From contig NC_088916.1 in NCBI RefSeq assembly GCF_963576675.1, positions 81,051,501-81,115,500 on the forward strand: a stretch of 64,000 bases of DNA, written 5' to 3'. Below, piece by piece: positions 11,620 to 24,247 of the stretch (positions are counted from its first letter, which is position 1; every line of letters begins with the position of its first letter). The DNA comes from Euphorbia lathyris. Its lineage: Eukaryota; Streptophyta; Magnoliopsida; Malpighiales; Euphorbiaceae. The notes below the pieces were generated by a model. It was not told the DNA's origin, did no database searches, and worked only from the letters and a program-made list of their open reading frames with translations. Position numbers and translations under genes: made by a program.

Positions 11620-12839
11620 AGTAAAATATATACAGTAGGGCAGGGCGGGTTAAGTCGGGTTTTTAAGACAAATCTCAAACATAATCTATTATATGTACGG
11701 ATTTGAGCGACTTTGGATTGAGCGGGGCTATTTCTCAAATATACATATCTAACCTTAATCTATGAGAGGCGGGTTTAGACCGACTGTCTAACCTAGTGGT
11801 AGGATTGTAATCGAGCCGAGCTTTGTCCTGCTCAAGCTCGACTCATTATAAAATTAACGAGCTCAAGCCCGAATTGAGCTTTGACTTGCTCAAGCTTGGC
11901 TCAGCTCATTAGAAAATAAACGAGCCGAGCTTCGAGCTTGTTTCAAGCTCAAAATCCTCTTTGAACTTGGTTCATTAAGAAAATTATCTAACCATGAATT
12001 GTTTGTGAGTAAATCGTTAATTATATTTATGAAGTTTGCTCGCAAATAGTTCTTAAATTGTGTACATAAACAAGCTCACAAGCAAAGTTCGTAAATAAAT
12101 AAACAAGATGCTTACAAATAGTTCATCTATTACTCATTTATTATGGTTGCGAACAAACTCATCCAATAGCAAATGAAATAATATTAAGTTTAGATATTTG
12201 TGAACTAACACAAAACTATATAGTTTTCTACAAAACGAAAATTTGTTCATAAATATTCCAATCGAGCTTGCTCACGAGCTTTGGCCTTCTCAAGCTCGGC
12301 TCGTTTATGAACCGAGCCAGTAAATTGTGCTTCCGATAACGTTTACAAATCGAGTCGAATCAAACCAAATTTTTATCGAATCGACGATTGAACTGCTCAT
12401 GAGTGGCTCGGCTCATTTACAGCACTACGTAGCGGGCTCATGAACATGTGTATTCTCTAGTGATAACGATAAGATTACATATATAGTAATGTAATGGGCC
12501 ATCTAAGCAAGTGAAGCATGTGTGTTTTCATGCCATAAATAATGAGGTCCCAAGTGAAGTGGTCCAAATACATCAAGTTTCCAAGTCATTACGCAATTAA
12601 TATGTGAACTTTCTCATTACTTTTATTTTTCTTCCTTTTGTTTAAAGAAATTCTACAATATTTCTTATTTGCTCAAATATAATATTTAGGGAAAAGTAAA
12701 AAAAAATGTCGTACTTTGTCGGATTTACAAAAACAATCCTCGTAATTTAAAAGCCGGTAAATAGGAGTTTGTACTTTATGAATTTATGAATTTTGCAGTT
12801 AAATGATACGTGAGTCAATTTTTCAGTCAAACAATATTT
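11620..12839. repeat. Dispersed repeat rich in GAGCCGAGC, then AT-rich DNA
   Basis: About 11805-12430 has inverted ends (ATTGTAATCGAGCCGAGC on the left; GGCTCGGCTCATTTACAG on the right) and many GCTCGAGCTTG-like internal copies. This is a recognised type of plant hAT-like non-autonomous repeat. Outside it I see only AT-rich intergenic DNA and GGCGGGTT fragments. No gene is supported. Confidence 0.5.
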
Positions 12840-13065
12840 GTAGTTTTTTTTTTACAATAAAAGAAGAAATTTATTGAGCACTTTTTAAAACTGATACAAG
12901 AAATGGAGGATATAAAGCACCTCAATCTCTGTAATTTGACATTGAATCAGTCACTCTAGCTAAAGTGTGAGCTACTAGATTTGCAGATCTCTTGACAAAC
13001 CGAACACAATAGTTGTAATTTCTCTTATAAGAAATTTACAATCAGAAACAATAAGGTCTAACATA
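12840..13065 (-). pseudogene. 3' end of a decayed LINE (element F), RNase H tail
   Basis: On the minus strand this piece encodes a damaged RNase H end, with readable blocks RFVKRSANLVAHTLARV and PPFLVSVLKSAQ. An oligo-A tail follows (T run near 12842-12851). The reading continues, after removal of the 13071-44096 insertions, into the RNase H half at about 44102-44300. The GAATT duplicated on both sides of those insertions (13066-13070 and 44097-44101) joins the two halves. It has frameshifts and stops and is not functional. Confidence 0.7.
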
Positions 13066-13070
13066 GAATT

Positions 13071-13597
13071 TGTTGGTCCCTTGTAATATGAGAATTAGTT
13101 CCTAAGGGGGGATTAAGGAACTATTTAAAAGAATTCTCTTAGAAGGCTGACTTGTTTCTTTTAACACTTAAGATTTTTCACTTAGTTGTTTAGCACGGTG
13201 ATGTTGAGTGAGGTCAGAGGCAGCTTTAGTTAATCAAAGACTAAGGCTACTTCTAACATTGAGTCAAGAGATAGCACTAAACAGTCTATTCCTGAGCTCA
13301 ACACCAAATCACACAACTCAATATATATATATCAGTTAAGCGTTTTACTAGGCACAATACAAAGCAAGCAGATAAGGGGTTAAAGGTTAGAGAATGTTAC
13401 TCAACAGTTTTATCCTGGTTCGGCCTCCTGCCTACATCTAGTCCCCGGAATCCTTCCGAGCTTTAATCAACTACTGAGCTCTTTAGGGTAGAGCACAAAC
13501 CTCTTACAATAGTCAGCGAGTATATAGAGTACCTTCCTCTATATCCTATACTCAACACTATTCTACCACTGAGTGCTAAAACCGAGCAACTCAGTAT
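13071..13597 (-). mobile_element. Solo LTR E, first part (minus orientation)
   Basis: This copia-type LTR reads TGTTGGTCCC... on the plus strand, so on the minus strand it ends GGGACCAACA. It belongs to the same family as the LTRs of elements A and B. It is interrupted after AGTAT at 13597 by element A and resumes at 43282. Joined, it is about 1,342 bp, full LTR length. It is flanked by GAATT on both outer sides (13066-13070 and 44097-44101) with no internal region, so it is a solo LTR left by LTR-LTR recombination. Confidence 0.85.
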
Positions 13598-15000
13598 TGT
13601 TGAAACACCTTTCCACATGATTTTGATTTGACAAAATTATTTAAGTTAATCCATGATTAAAACAATTAAATTTAAGTGCTTTGATTTAATTGTACTAATG
13701 TGTTTGTTCAATGTTGAGTATAATCATAAATAAGAAAAGAAATAAAAAGTAAGACAAGACGAAGTCAGCATGAGTCACAGCACAAGCTGAGTAGAAGTGT
13801 GACTCAGCATAATAGAAGAAAAGTCTTCTTCATAACAAACGCTTGAAGACGAAGCTGACCGAAGAAGCTGAGTAAAACATGACACAGCCTCGCCAAAGAT
13901 AAAAGATCAAAGGCAACGTCTATAATATCAAGCTGAGTGTTCGTCAGGACAGCGTGAATGATCCGTTTACTAAAAGACAAGATCCGACATGAGTCTGCGC
14001 CAATACAGAAGCTTTGGAATTACGCAAAGAGACAGTTTCGAGACGCATGGGTCAACTGGCATTTGGCTAAAAGACGAAACTGGCGCTAGAAGACGAACCC
14101 GGCAGGAAGAAGACAAGCCTGACGCCTGCTAAATTCAGACGATAGGATTGGCCTGCAAAACTGTATGCTGACCAGTGAATGACGCAAGAAGACCGTTTGA
14201 ATTCAACGGATACATCCGAATTCAAATGATTGCAGCCTCAGAATTCACTATAAAAGGACAAGCTCTTCACTTGGAGCCATTACCGAAATACAAAAGAGAA
14301 AAGCATACATACAAGCACATACAAACAAGAAAAGCAAATACTTACACCCAAATCCTATTTCTGTGTAAAAGTCTAGATTGAATTTGTATTCATCTAAAGT
14401 GTTCTTCATCTAGAAAGAACAAATCTGTATCAATTGTAAGATTGAGAGAGTGGTGCTGAGTACTCGGTTTTAGTACTCAGCGGTAGAAAAAATCTGAGTG
14501 TTTGGTTATAGCGCTCAGTAGGGTTGAGTAGACGAATAGAGGACGGTACTCTTGCATACTCAATTGCTTGTAAACGGTTTGTGCTCTACCTTTAAAGAGC
14601 TCAATATTGGATTGAAAAAGCCCGAAAGGATTCTGGGGACTGGACGTAGGCGGTGAGGCCGAACCAGGATAAGTCTGCCGAGTAATTTCTAACTCCTTCT
14701 CTCAATATATATATGTATGTGTTGCTTGCCTAAATTACTTAGGATATAAATTGTATAAGCTGACACTGAGTAATCAGAGTGCTGAGTTGGAAGCTGACCT
14801 TAAGTGTTAATTCCCAACTCACAAGTAAAACGGTTCTAGTCAGTCTCTGACTAAAGCTGTCTTACATCTTGCTCAGCCTTGCTGACCTAAATTGAGTAAA
14901 GTAATTTAAAGAATTAAATTAAGTCATCATAGTTTAAAACGAAAAAGTTACATTAGTTCCTAACCCTCCCCCCCTTGGAACTAATTACACGGGACCAACA
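13598..15000 (+). repeat. 5' LTR of element A
   Basis: 1,403 bp, TGTTGAAACACC...GGGACCAACA, with a TATA box (TATAAAAG at 14249) preceded by TTCAC. It matches the LTR at 41876-43276 over its full length. The 68-residue ORF at 14175 is only LTR leader text and recurs in the other LTR. Confidence 0.92.
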
Positions 15001-15004
15001 AGCA

Positions 15005-15415
15005 GGAGGATGTCACTTCCTTGGAAGCTGTCTAGTATCTTGGTTCAGCAAGAAGCAATCGTCAGTGGCCTTGTCAACAACTGAAGCTGAGTACATTGCT
15101 GCTGGAAGCTGTGTGGCCCAGGTCCTATGGATTAAGCAACAGCTGGAGGATTATGGAGTACAAACAAAAACAATCGAAGTCAAATGCGACAACAAGAGTG
15201 CTATTGACTTATCCAAAAATCCAATCCAACACAGCAGGATGAAGCATGTCAGCATCCGGCATCACTTCATTAGAGACCATGTACTCAAAGGTGAGATCAA
15301 GCTGACCTACGTACCAACCGATGAACAGCTTGCAGATATCTTTACGAAGCCTCTGACTCGTGAGCAATTTAACATACTAAGGGAAGCTATCGGTATGTCT
15401 AATCCTCTTCAATAA
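15005..15415 (+). pseudogene. Truncated copia RNase H of element A
   Basis: 137 codons from GGCHFLGSC to SNPLQ and stop. Copia RNase H blocks are SVALSTTEAEYIAA, KCDNKSAIDLSKNP and QLADIFTKPL. The rest of pol is absent: the codons follow directly on the LTR end (CCAACAAG then CAGGAGGATG). It is open to its natural stop, but the N-terminal half of the domain, including the first catalytic Asp, is missing, so it cannot be an active enzyme. Confidence 0.88.
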
Positions 15416-15819
15416 AATTCTATGTTTAGTTGAATGTTGAGTGATTATCATGCTGAGTGATTCGTGCCTAATTCGTAACTATTGCATGCTGAGCTAAAAT
15501 GAATTACATAAAATCACCTTATGTTGAGTAGACATACATACTGAGTGGTTATCATAAGCTGAGTTACTAAGCACACAAATACTTCTTCTACGTAAAACTG
15601 AGCACTCAGAAAGTCGAAAACGTTTAGTATTCTAGATACTGAGTAAAACCAATTGCACAATAAATGCTAGCACGCGCATTAAATAGCCACCTAGGGCGAT
15701 GTAAGCTCAATAATTAGAAAACACATGCGCCGAATGTGTCATAAATGTCAGAGATAACTGTCGATTGATCATCTCGATGTCAAACCGCCATTCCGACCTA
15801 TCAGATCAACTCGGCACCT

Positions 15820-15830
15820 CTATAAATAGT
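15820..15830 (+). promoter_or_regulatory. Internal TATA box ahead of the third ORF in element A
   Basis: CTATAAATAGTGG lies 108 bp upstream of the ORF start at 15929 and about 400 bp after the pol stop. The same box with the same flanks (CACCTC before, GGACGAATTCCCAC after) is at 31595 in element B. It is not part of an LTR. A CT run at about 15880-15902 lies between the box and the ATG, as a leader would. Confidence 0.55.
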
Positions 15831-16057
15831 GGACGAATTCCCACTAATCCCTCTTTACATCTAAAGTCTTTGGCATTCAATCTCTCTCTCTCTCTCTCTC
15901 TCTTAAATCCCAAATCCTCTCAAAAATCATGTCTGACGATTCTCAGAACATCTCTGATGCCGATTACGACGAAAATCGCTCCGATGAAAATCCTCCTTCC
16001 CCTGCTCAGCAGGACTATGAAGAGACTTCAACTGAGTCTTAAGGACATGGTCAGCAT

Positions 16058-17391
16058 TGTTGAAACACCTTTCCACATGATTTTGATTTGACAAAATTAT
16101 TTATGTAATTGATAAAAGTATTCTAAACACATTAAATTTAAATGCTTTGATTTATTCACACTAATGTGTTTGTTCAATGTTGAGTTAATTTGATTTATAA
16201 GACATTAAGATAAAAAGCCTAAAGGCCCATAAGAGGAAGTCAAGCCCAAGTCAACAGATCAAGACCTCACGGCCCAGGAAGACAAAAGGCAGTCGTTCTA
16301 AGCAAAGCACTAGCTCAGCATGAAGAAGGATCAAGAAGCCTTTTATCAATTGCTTCAAGATGAAGTTGCTGAGTTGAACGACAAGAAGTACAAGTCAGCG
16401 GGAGAACAGAACCAACTTGTAGACAAAGTATTTCTACTTTGGGTAAAGCTCAGAAGACGCAGTAAGCTGTCTGGAGGACTTTACCATAAATGGCGAAACA
16501 TTATGTTCATCTGACGAAAAGCTATTGAGCACTGCCATAGACAGAAGATACAAGAATCTCATTGGCCAACGACACTGAGCACGTCTAGTATGAAAGCGAC
16601 AGGAAGCCGTTTGCCTCCAACAGTTATTTCGAAATTCGAAATCACCGGTGCTTGAAGTGTCACTATAAATAGGCCTTTCAAATGCTTCATTCAATGCAGA
16701 TCTTCAATCAAGTCGAAACGCTGACCAAATTCATACTTGAAGTTCTGTGAGAAAAGCAAAGCAAACCTTACACCAATTCCAATCTTTGTGTAAAAGTCTA
16801 GAGTGAATTCATTCATCTAAAGTGTCTTGGCAATTGTTGTTTAGGACAAACACTTATCATTTCTAGAAGAATAGAAAGGAGAAGCTGAGTACTCGGTCAT
16901 AGTACTCAACGGTAGGTATAGGAGTGAGTAGAGGAATAGAGGAAGGTACTCTTGTATACTCAGCTTCTATTGTAAAAGGTTTCATGCTCTACCTTTAAAG
17001 AGCTCAGTAGAGGATTCAAAAAGCTCGGAATGAGTTTCGGGGACTGGACGTAGGTGGAGAGGCCGAACCAGGATATGTCTGCTGAGTAACATATTTCTAA
17101 CCTTTAAACTCCTTTATATATTGCTTGCTATTAAAACTGACTAAGTAACGAACTCACGCTGAGTTGAGTGCACTAAGAAGCTGAGTTCAGGAATAGACTT
17201 GAGTGCTATCTCCTGACTCAAGGAAAGAAGCAGACTTAGTCACCAGTTGACTAAGTTTGTGTCTTAAATCTACTTAGCGCCGCTGTGTAAACCTTTTCTC
17301 AAAGAAAAGAAGTCAGCCTTAACGGATAAAATTTTAAATAGTTCCTATCCCCCCCTTGGAACTAACCTTGTCACGTTATACGGGACCAACA
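16058..17391 (+). repeat. 5' LTR of element B
   Basis: 1,334 bp, same TGTTGAAACACC start and GGGACCAACA end as element A but diverged in between. The TATA box TATAAATAG is at 16664. The ORF at 16320 is LTR leader text, present again at 37287 in the 3' LTR. Confidence 0.92.
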
Positions 17392-17393
17392 AG

Positions 17394-17406
17394 TGGTATC
17401 AGAGCT
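17394..17406 (+). other. Primer-binding site of element B
   Basis: TGGTATCAGAGCT starts two bases after the LTR. This is the standard plant copia primer site complementary to the 3' end of initiator methionine tRNA. It fixes the LTR end and the orientation. Confidence 0.9.
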
Positions 17407-17453
17407 TAATAGCTCACTGAGCAAGATATAACTATCTTGAGCTGATCCCCATA

Positions 17454-19186
17454 ATGGCTGAGAACAGCACTCGTTTCCTCCCAGGAAATCAGACAACTCA
17501 GATTCTTCCTGAGGGACTGTCCATTACTCGGCCTCCTCTGTTCTTCGGGTCTAACTACACCTTTTGGAAGAACAGAATGAAAAATTTCATTCAGGCAACA
17601 AATATGAGTGCATGGCTTTCTATAGTCCAAGGCTCATTTGTTCCTGTTAAACTATTGACGGCCAAACGATTGTCAAAGCTGAGGCTAAGTGGTCAGAAGA
17701 TGACCTCAAGAAGCTATAAAATCATGCTTCGGCTATAAACATGCTTCACTGTGCGTTAGATGCTGCAGAGTACAATAAGATTTCAGGTTGTGAGTCGATC
17801 TGGAAGAAACTGGAGGTCACCTATGAAGGAACCAACAAAGTTAAGGAGTCCAAGGTGAACCAGCACATGAGGTTGTACGAGCTGTTTGAAATGAATTATG
17901 ATGAAGGAATCTCTGAAATGAACTCAAGATTCACAAACATTATCAACGAGCTCAAAAGACTTGGCAAGATCTTTACTGAGGAAGAGCAAGTCAAGAAGAT
18001 ACTGAGGAGCCTTCCCAAAAGCTGGCAAGCCTAGAAAACTGCTGTTGAGGAAGCTCAAGACTTGACCACCTACAAGTATGATGAACTCATTGGATCTCTG
18101 CTGACCCATGAGATCTCAATGAAGAATTTTGAGGTGGAGGAGAAGTCTGAGGACAATAAGCAAAAGTCTCTTGGCATGAAAGCTGACTCCACTAACGGGA
18201 GCTCAACAGACGATGAAGAGATGGCCATGTTCACTAGAAAAATGAAAAGGCTGTTCAGAAAGAATGATAAGTATTCAAAGAAGTCTTACAAGAAGTTTGA
18301 CAAGTACAAAGCTGAGTCCAGCGACAGCAAGTACAAGAAGGACAGCTCAAAGCCAATCACATGCTTTGAATGTCATCAAACTGGCCATATCAAATCAAGC
18401 TGTCCTACCTTGAAGAAGGAAAAGAAGAACAGCAAGAAGGCAATGGTGGCAACCTGGAGTGATAGTGATGAGTCATCATCATCAGGAGCTGATGCCACTG
18501 AGTCAGCAAAGATCTGCTTCATGGCAGATGAGCTTGCTGAGCCTTGTGTTTCTGAGCATGCTGACCCCTCCATTGGATCTGATGATGAGGCACACTCAAC
18601 TGAGGTAATATCACTACCCCTGCTCAGAAATGAAATGGTAAATACCCTGAGTGACCTCTACACACTTATCAAAAAGTGTAACAAGAAGGTTAGAGCACTC
18701 AGCAGGCGATGTGACGAGATTGAAGAGGTCAAACTGAGTGACCTTCGATATCTTCTCCAAGACAACTCAACTTTGCATAGCAACGTAGAAACTATGCACA
18801 AGGCTGACTCTGAGGTCCAATCAGATTCTAAAAAACTGAGAAAGGATGTCACATCTATTCAGAATCAACTCAAGGTTCCGAATAAAAGAAATATTCCTCT
18901 GAACACTCAGTACCGATGTACTAGTCAGCAGAGATGGAATCCTCAGCGGAATGTCCAGTGTGACTTTTGTGGGAAGAAGGGACACACCACAAAGGTGTGC
19001 TGGTATGCTCAGCACTGGGGTGCTGACCAGTCAGTGAGATATCCCAAACGGAAGGTCAGTTGTGACTTCTGTGGGAAAAATGGACACACTGTCCAAGTGT
19101 GTCGTCATAAGATTAAATATGATGCTTTACCTGCTGAGCCTAACAAACAAGGACACAAAAAGACTTGGGTACCTAAAGATAACTAG
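17454..19186 (+). pseudogene. gag of element B (UBN2-type, three CCHC zinc knuckles)
   Basis: The protein starts MAENSTRF with the FWKNRMKNFI block of copia gag. The frame breaks between about 17640 and 17740, and a stop replaces Trp or similar at 18032-18034. The rest then reads on to 19186. The UBN2 block (ESIWKKLEVTYEG, VNQHMRLYELF) lies near 17790-17900. Three CX2CX4HX4C knuckles follow: CFECHQTGHIKSSC near 18363, CDFCGKKGHTTKVC near 18960 and CDFCGKNGHTVQVC near 19060. Three knuckles are more than the usual one or two and match Sirevirus-like gag. Lys-rich linkers separate them. It would package element RNA if intact, but this copy is broken. Confidence 0.85.
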
Positions 19187-22181
19187 TTATATTGCAGGTA
19201 AGCCTGAGGTGTGCTGAGAAGTAAAAAATGTGGTACATTGACAGCGCATGCTCGAGGCATATGACCGGTGATGAAACTCAGTTCATCACATTTGTGCGTA
19301 AACGAGGTGGAAGTGTAAGTTTCGGAGACAACAAAAAGGGTAAGATAGTAGGGTCAGGAACCATTGGTGGTAATCCTACTATTGAGTCAGTCTCCCTAGT
19401 CAGTGGACTTAAATATAACTTTCTCAGCTATGTGATAACGGGAGAAAAGTTATATTTGATAACACTTGATGTAAAATACTCGAGGGAAAAACAAATGAAT
19501 TGATTTTAACTGCCCCTCGTATTGATAATGTCTTTATGATGAATTTGGAAAAGAAATTTTCAAAAAATATATGCTTAGTGTCAAAGGAAGAAAATTCATG
19601 GCTATGGCACAGGAGACTTGGTCATGTAAGCATGGACCTCCTGGCCAAATTAGCAAGAAAGCAATTAGTTGAGGGACTGCCAGAACTTAAGTTCGAAAAG
19701 GATCAATTATGCTATGCATGTCAGGCTGGAAAACAAACTAAAACATCTTTTCATAGTAAAAAACATTGTCTCAACCAAGCGTCCACTTGAGTTGCTACAC
19801 TTGGATCTCTTCGGACCAATCCAGCCACTGAGCTTGGGAGGTAGGAGATTTTCCTTGGTCATTGTATATGACTTTTCTCGGTACACTTGGGTCATCTTGC
19901 TGAGTAGCAAGGATGAAACCTTTGAGACATTTTCAACATTAGTAAGAAAATTTGAAAATGATAAAGACCTAAAGTAAGCTCACATCCGAAGTGATAATGG
20001 TGGAGAATTCAAAAACCAACAGTTTGTTGAATTCTGTGAAGCCAGTGGCATTGACCATAATTTCTCTGCTCCTAGAACGCCTCAACAGAATGGGGTTGTT
20101 GAAAGGAAAAACAGAACCTTGGTTGAAATAGCCAGGACAATGCTGAGTGAGCATAGGCTTCCAAAGTACTTTTGGGGAGAAGCTGTCAACACAGCTTGCT
20201 ACATACTTAATAGGGCTCTAGTCAGACCCATATTAAAGAAGACTCCCTACGAACTTTGGAAAGGACAAAAGCCCAACATTGGATACTTTCGTGCCTTCGG
20301 CTGTAAATGTTTTATTCTAAATACTAAAGACAGTCTTGCTAAGTTTGATTCAAAAGCTGATGAAGCTATCTTTTTAGGCTACTCAACAAACAGCAAAGCA
20401 TACAGAGTTTTCAATAAACGAACTCAGGTCTTAGAAGAGTCAGTACACGTTGAGTTCGATGAAACTAACCCTGCAGGAAAAGACAAGCAGCTGACTGAGG
20501 ATGATCCATACTCAGCACCCGATGACCAAGAAACAGCCGCTGAGTCATTACCTCAAGGGCTGACCAAAGGTAAAAGCGAAACTCAAATTGTTTTCACTGA
20601 CCAATCTATACCTGCAGAGATTGTTGAAACACAACTAGCTCAAGACATCACTCTACCAAAAGAGATCAGAATACCAAGAGGACACTCAGAGAGTGCCATT
20701 CTTGATGCTGCTGAAAACACGCTGATGACAAGAAATCAACTCAGGAGATACCTCAGCAACATAGCATTCGTCTCAGTTCAGGAACCAAAGAACTTCACTG
20801 AAGCTGAGCACGATGAGTTCTGGATGAGTGCAATGCAAGAAGAACTTGATCAGTTCAGAAGAAATAAAGTATGGGACTTAGTGCCAAATCCAATAAGCCA
20901 GAAGACCATAGGAACAAGATGGGTCTTCCGCAACAAGCTGGATGAACAAGGGAACGTGGTCAGGAACAAAGCAAGACTTGTAGCTCAGGGCTACAGTCAG
21001 CAAGAAGGTATTGACTATGGTGAGACCTTCGCCCCAGTGGCAAGGCTAGAGGCTATAAGAATTTTATGTGCATATGCAAGTTATATGAACTTTAAATTGT
21101 TTCAAATGGATGTTAAGAGTGCATTCCTTAATGGAGTTATAAATGAGGAAGTCTATGTTAATCAGCCTCCAGGGTTTGAGGATCCCAAGTTCCCAAACCA
21201 CGTCTATAAGCTCAAAAAGGCTCTGTATGGTCTCAAGCAAGCACCACGTGCTTGGTATGAGAGGCTGACCAGTTTCCTGCTGACTAGAAATTATGTCAGA
21301 GGTAAAGCTGATACAACCTTATTCATTAAGAGGAAGGGTAAAGATACCCTACTGGCTCAGATATATGTTGATGACATTATTTTTGGTGCCACTAATGAGT
21401 CCATATGCAAGGAATTTAGTAAGCAGATGCAGACTGAGTTTGAAATGTCAATGATGGGAGAACTCAACTTCTTCCTTGGACTTCAAATCAAACAAGGGAA
21501 AAATGGCATCTTCATCAGTCAAACTAAGTATGCTAAGGAGATATTGAAGAAGTATGAACTTGAGAACTGCAAGTCAATATCTACCCCTATGGGCACTAAC
21601 ACTGTCCTCTGCGCTGACGAAAATGGTAAGTCAGTAGACAGCAGATTGTACCGAGGTATGATTGGCTCTCTACTCTACTTAACTGCTAGTAGGCCGGACA
21701 TTCAGTTCTCAGTATGTTATTGTGCTAGATATCAATCTAACCCTAAGGAATCTCATTACATAGCTGTAAAAAGAATCCTTAGATATTTGCAAGGCTCAGT
21801 GAATGCAGGTTTATGGTATCCCAATACTCATGATTTCACACTCATTGGATACACTGACGCTGACTACGGACGAGACAAACTTGAACGAAAAAGCACCTCA
21901 TGAGGATGTCACTTCCTTGGAAGCTGTCTTGTGTCCTGGTTCAGTAAGAAGCAGGCGTCAGTAGCCCTGTCAACCACTGAAGCTGACTACATTGCTGCTG
22001 GAAGCTGTGTTGCTCAAGTCCTCTAGATTAAGCAATAGTTAGAAGATTATGGCGTTCAGACTAAGACAATTGAAGTCAAATGTGACAACAAGAGTGCCAT
22101 TGACCTATCAAAGAACTCAATCCAGCACAGCAGGATGAAGCACGTCAGTATAAGACATCACTTCATCAGAGATCATGTACT

Positions 22182-23866
22182 TGATAGGGGTCAAAAACCC
22201 CTATCTTTGGGTACGGTTTTTAGGGTTATTTGGCTAATAAGCGAGCAATTCTCGCATTTAAATGCTTTTGTGTGAGTAAGTTAGGAATTGAGAACATTCT
22301 ATTTACTTTTCATCGTTTAGGCTTGTTTTGTAATCAATTTAGGCAAATACGGCCGAAATAGCATGCGTATTAGAATTCCGTTATCTTTTGAAGCTAATTG
22401 GTCCGTCAAAAGTCGCACCAAATGAAGCGTTTGCTCAAAATAAGCGATTGACGGATCAATTTGGCTTTTGGACTAATGTTTTCCGGAGTTTTTATGCGTG
22501 TGCAGGTGTGAAGTCGGACGAAAAAGGTCGCAGAACTCATCGAGCTTGGATCGAGCGCGCTTTGGGCGAAAACGCTCGGCGAGCAGGGCCCTACGGGCCA
22601 TTTCTGCTAGCCGAGCAGGCCTCTGGAGGCCTGCTCGCCGAGCAGGGCGCCAGGTGCCTGCTCGGCGAGCAGGCCACCAGGCGCCTGCTCGGTGGCCTGC
22701 TCGCTGAGCAGGGGGCTGCTCGGCGCGAGCAGCCCGGCGAGCAGCCCTGCTCGCCGAGCAGCCTTTCCTGCTCGGCGAGCAGCCCTGCGGGAATTGGTCA
22801 AAAAGACCAATTCCGCCCCCACGAAGCCACGCTCGGCCCCACGTCTTCCTACACCAACTAGGACACGAAAATAGGTCAAAACGAGGCCCGAGACGCATCT
22901 ATAAATAGGGTTTTTCAATTGTAATTCAAGATCTTTCACTTTTGTAATTAGTTTAGCTTCCACCTTGAGAAATCCTCTCCACCTCCTCCATATCCTTCAA
23001 ACCTCCATTGAAGATACCTTCGAAGCTCCGTTCACCGAGGATTGCTCAAGCTCCATCCTTAAATCCTAGAAAGACGCCTGCATTGGTAGACAGGTTCCCT
23101 GAAAGGGATTTTTCTTCTTTTACATTCTGTCTAGCCTCTGATACATGCTATGAATTCTAGGTTTATTGTAACTTCGTGACAATGTTTCCATCTTTGATAT
23201 ATATATTATAGTTCTTGTTCATTCAATTGTTTTGATGTTTCAATCTTTGTCTTACGCTTTGTCTGATTGGTTTAACTCATTCGATAATCCCAAAATTAGG
23301 TTGGCACATATTGCGAGCTGAATCTGACCTAGTCAGTGCCTATAGGATTGACAACCCTATAGAAGATTAAGCCCAAATTATTGAGCCTTAGAGCTAGTTT
23401 CGGCCTTACAAGGGAATCACGAACTAGGGACTTTAGGAGGATAGGTCGGGTTAATCGCCTTGGACACAAGTGACTTAGTTTCAATTCAATTGTTTAAACA
23501 TCCTATTTTCATTATCATCGTATCCCTTCATGCTCATTCGGTTAATTGCATTGGTAAAAGATCAATTAGGGGTAAAGTAACTTAGTTAGGCGTAGAATAA
23601 CTTAGCTAGAATTAGATAACCTAGTTAGAATTAGATAACTTAGCTAGGATTAGTATAATTCAACCTAGGAGTAGATTAATATAAACAAACCAACTCAAAA
23701 CCCCCTAAGCCTAGATAACATCCGAGATCGAGTAGCTCAGTACTTGCAGAAATAAATCCTGTGGACGATAACCTGGACTTAAACCAGAAATTTATTACTT
23801 GATAACGACGGGGTACACTTATCCCTTAGTGAGTCCTCATCTCTAACCTTAGGTGGGGACGCATCA
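22182..23866 (+). repeat. 5' LTR of element C
   Basis: About 1,685 bp. The TATA box (TATAAATAGGG at 22900) lies just downstream of a GC-rich palindrome array. A short imperfect tandem stretch of AACTTAGCTAGAATTAGAT-like units occurs near 23576-23672. Overlapping ORFs on both strands at 22388-22963 are products of the palindromes, not genes. Confidence 0.92.
22574..22791. repeat. CpG-rich palindrome array in the 5' LTR of element C
   Basis: About 218 bp made of overlapping copies of CTGCTCGGCGAGCAG and its variants, each a self-complementary hairpin unit. It is followed by GAATTGGTC AAAAA GACCAATTC, a perfect 9-bp-stem hairpin. The 3' LTR copy is 29796-29998 (about 203 bp); it has a different number and order of units, although the rest of the LTR is nearly identical. 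Confidence 0.85.
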
Positions 23867-23870
23867 AGTT

Positions 23871-23889
23871 TTTGGCGCCGTTGTCGGGG
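23871..23889 (+). other. Primer-binding site of element C
   Basis: TTGGCGCCGTTGTCGGGGA, four bases after the LTR end. It matches the TGGCGCCGTTGCCGGGGA site typical of plant Athila/Tat gypsy elements except for one base. Confidence 0.8.
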
Positions 23890-24247
23890 ATTTATTTCTT
23901 CTGCAATATCGAACCAAAGGTCGACTTGTTAGTTTAGGCATTCTTTGTGAATACTTTCCTTGTTAATATCATATATACTTGTTTATAATGATGATTCTTT
24001 TTTTTACGTATCTATACCATTTATACTTGTTCATATACACTTATTTATATATACTCATTTATGATAACCATCCTTGTTTATGCTTACGCTTGTGTGTATT
24101 CGTTTGTACGAACATGTAGCTATCAACTTCACCTATACGTGTCTGTATATGTTTACCCATACCATTCTTATACTTGTACAAAACTGTATGATTTGTATGA
24201 TTCCCCTTCAGCTTTCATTTATTTCTGTATTTATCTTTTCTCAGCGT

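Noticed and set aside
14175..14381. Small ORF of 68 aa, repeated at 42453
   Set aside because: It lies wholly in the two LTRs of element A, just before and after their TATA box, and carries no domain.
22574..22791. CRISPR-like or satellite array
   Set aside because: Units overlap and are themselves palindromic, there are no unique spacers of constant length, and the block is inside a plant LTR and present again in the paired LTR.
22388..22963. Overlapping ORFs on both strands of LTR C (and again at 29610-30170)
   Set aside because: Ala/Arg-rich translations of a GC-rich palindrome; the same sequence is open on several frames because it lacks A/T-rich stop codons.
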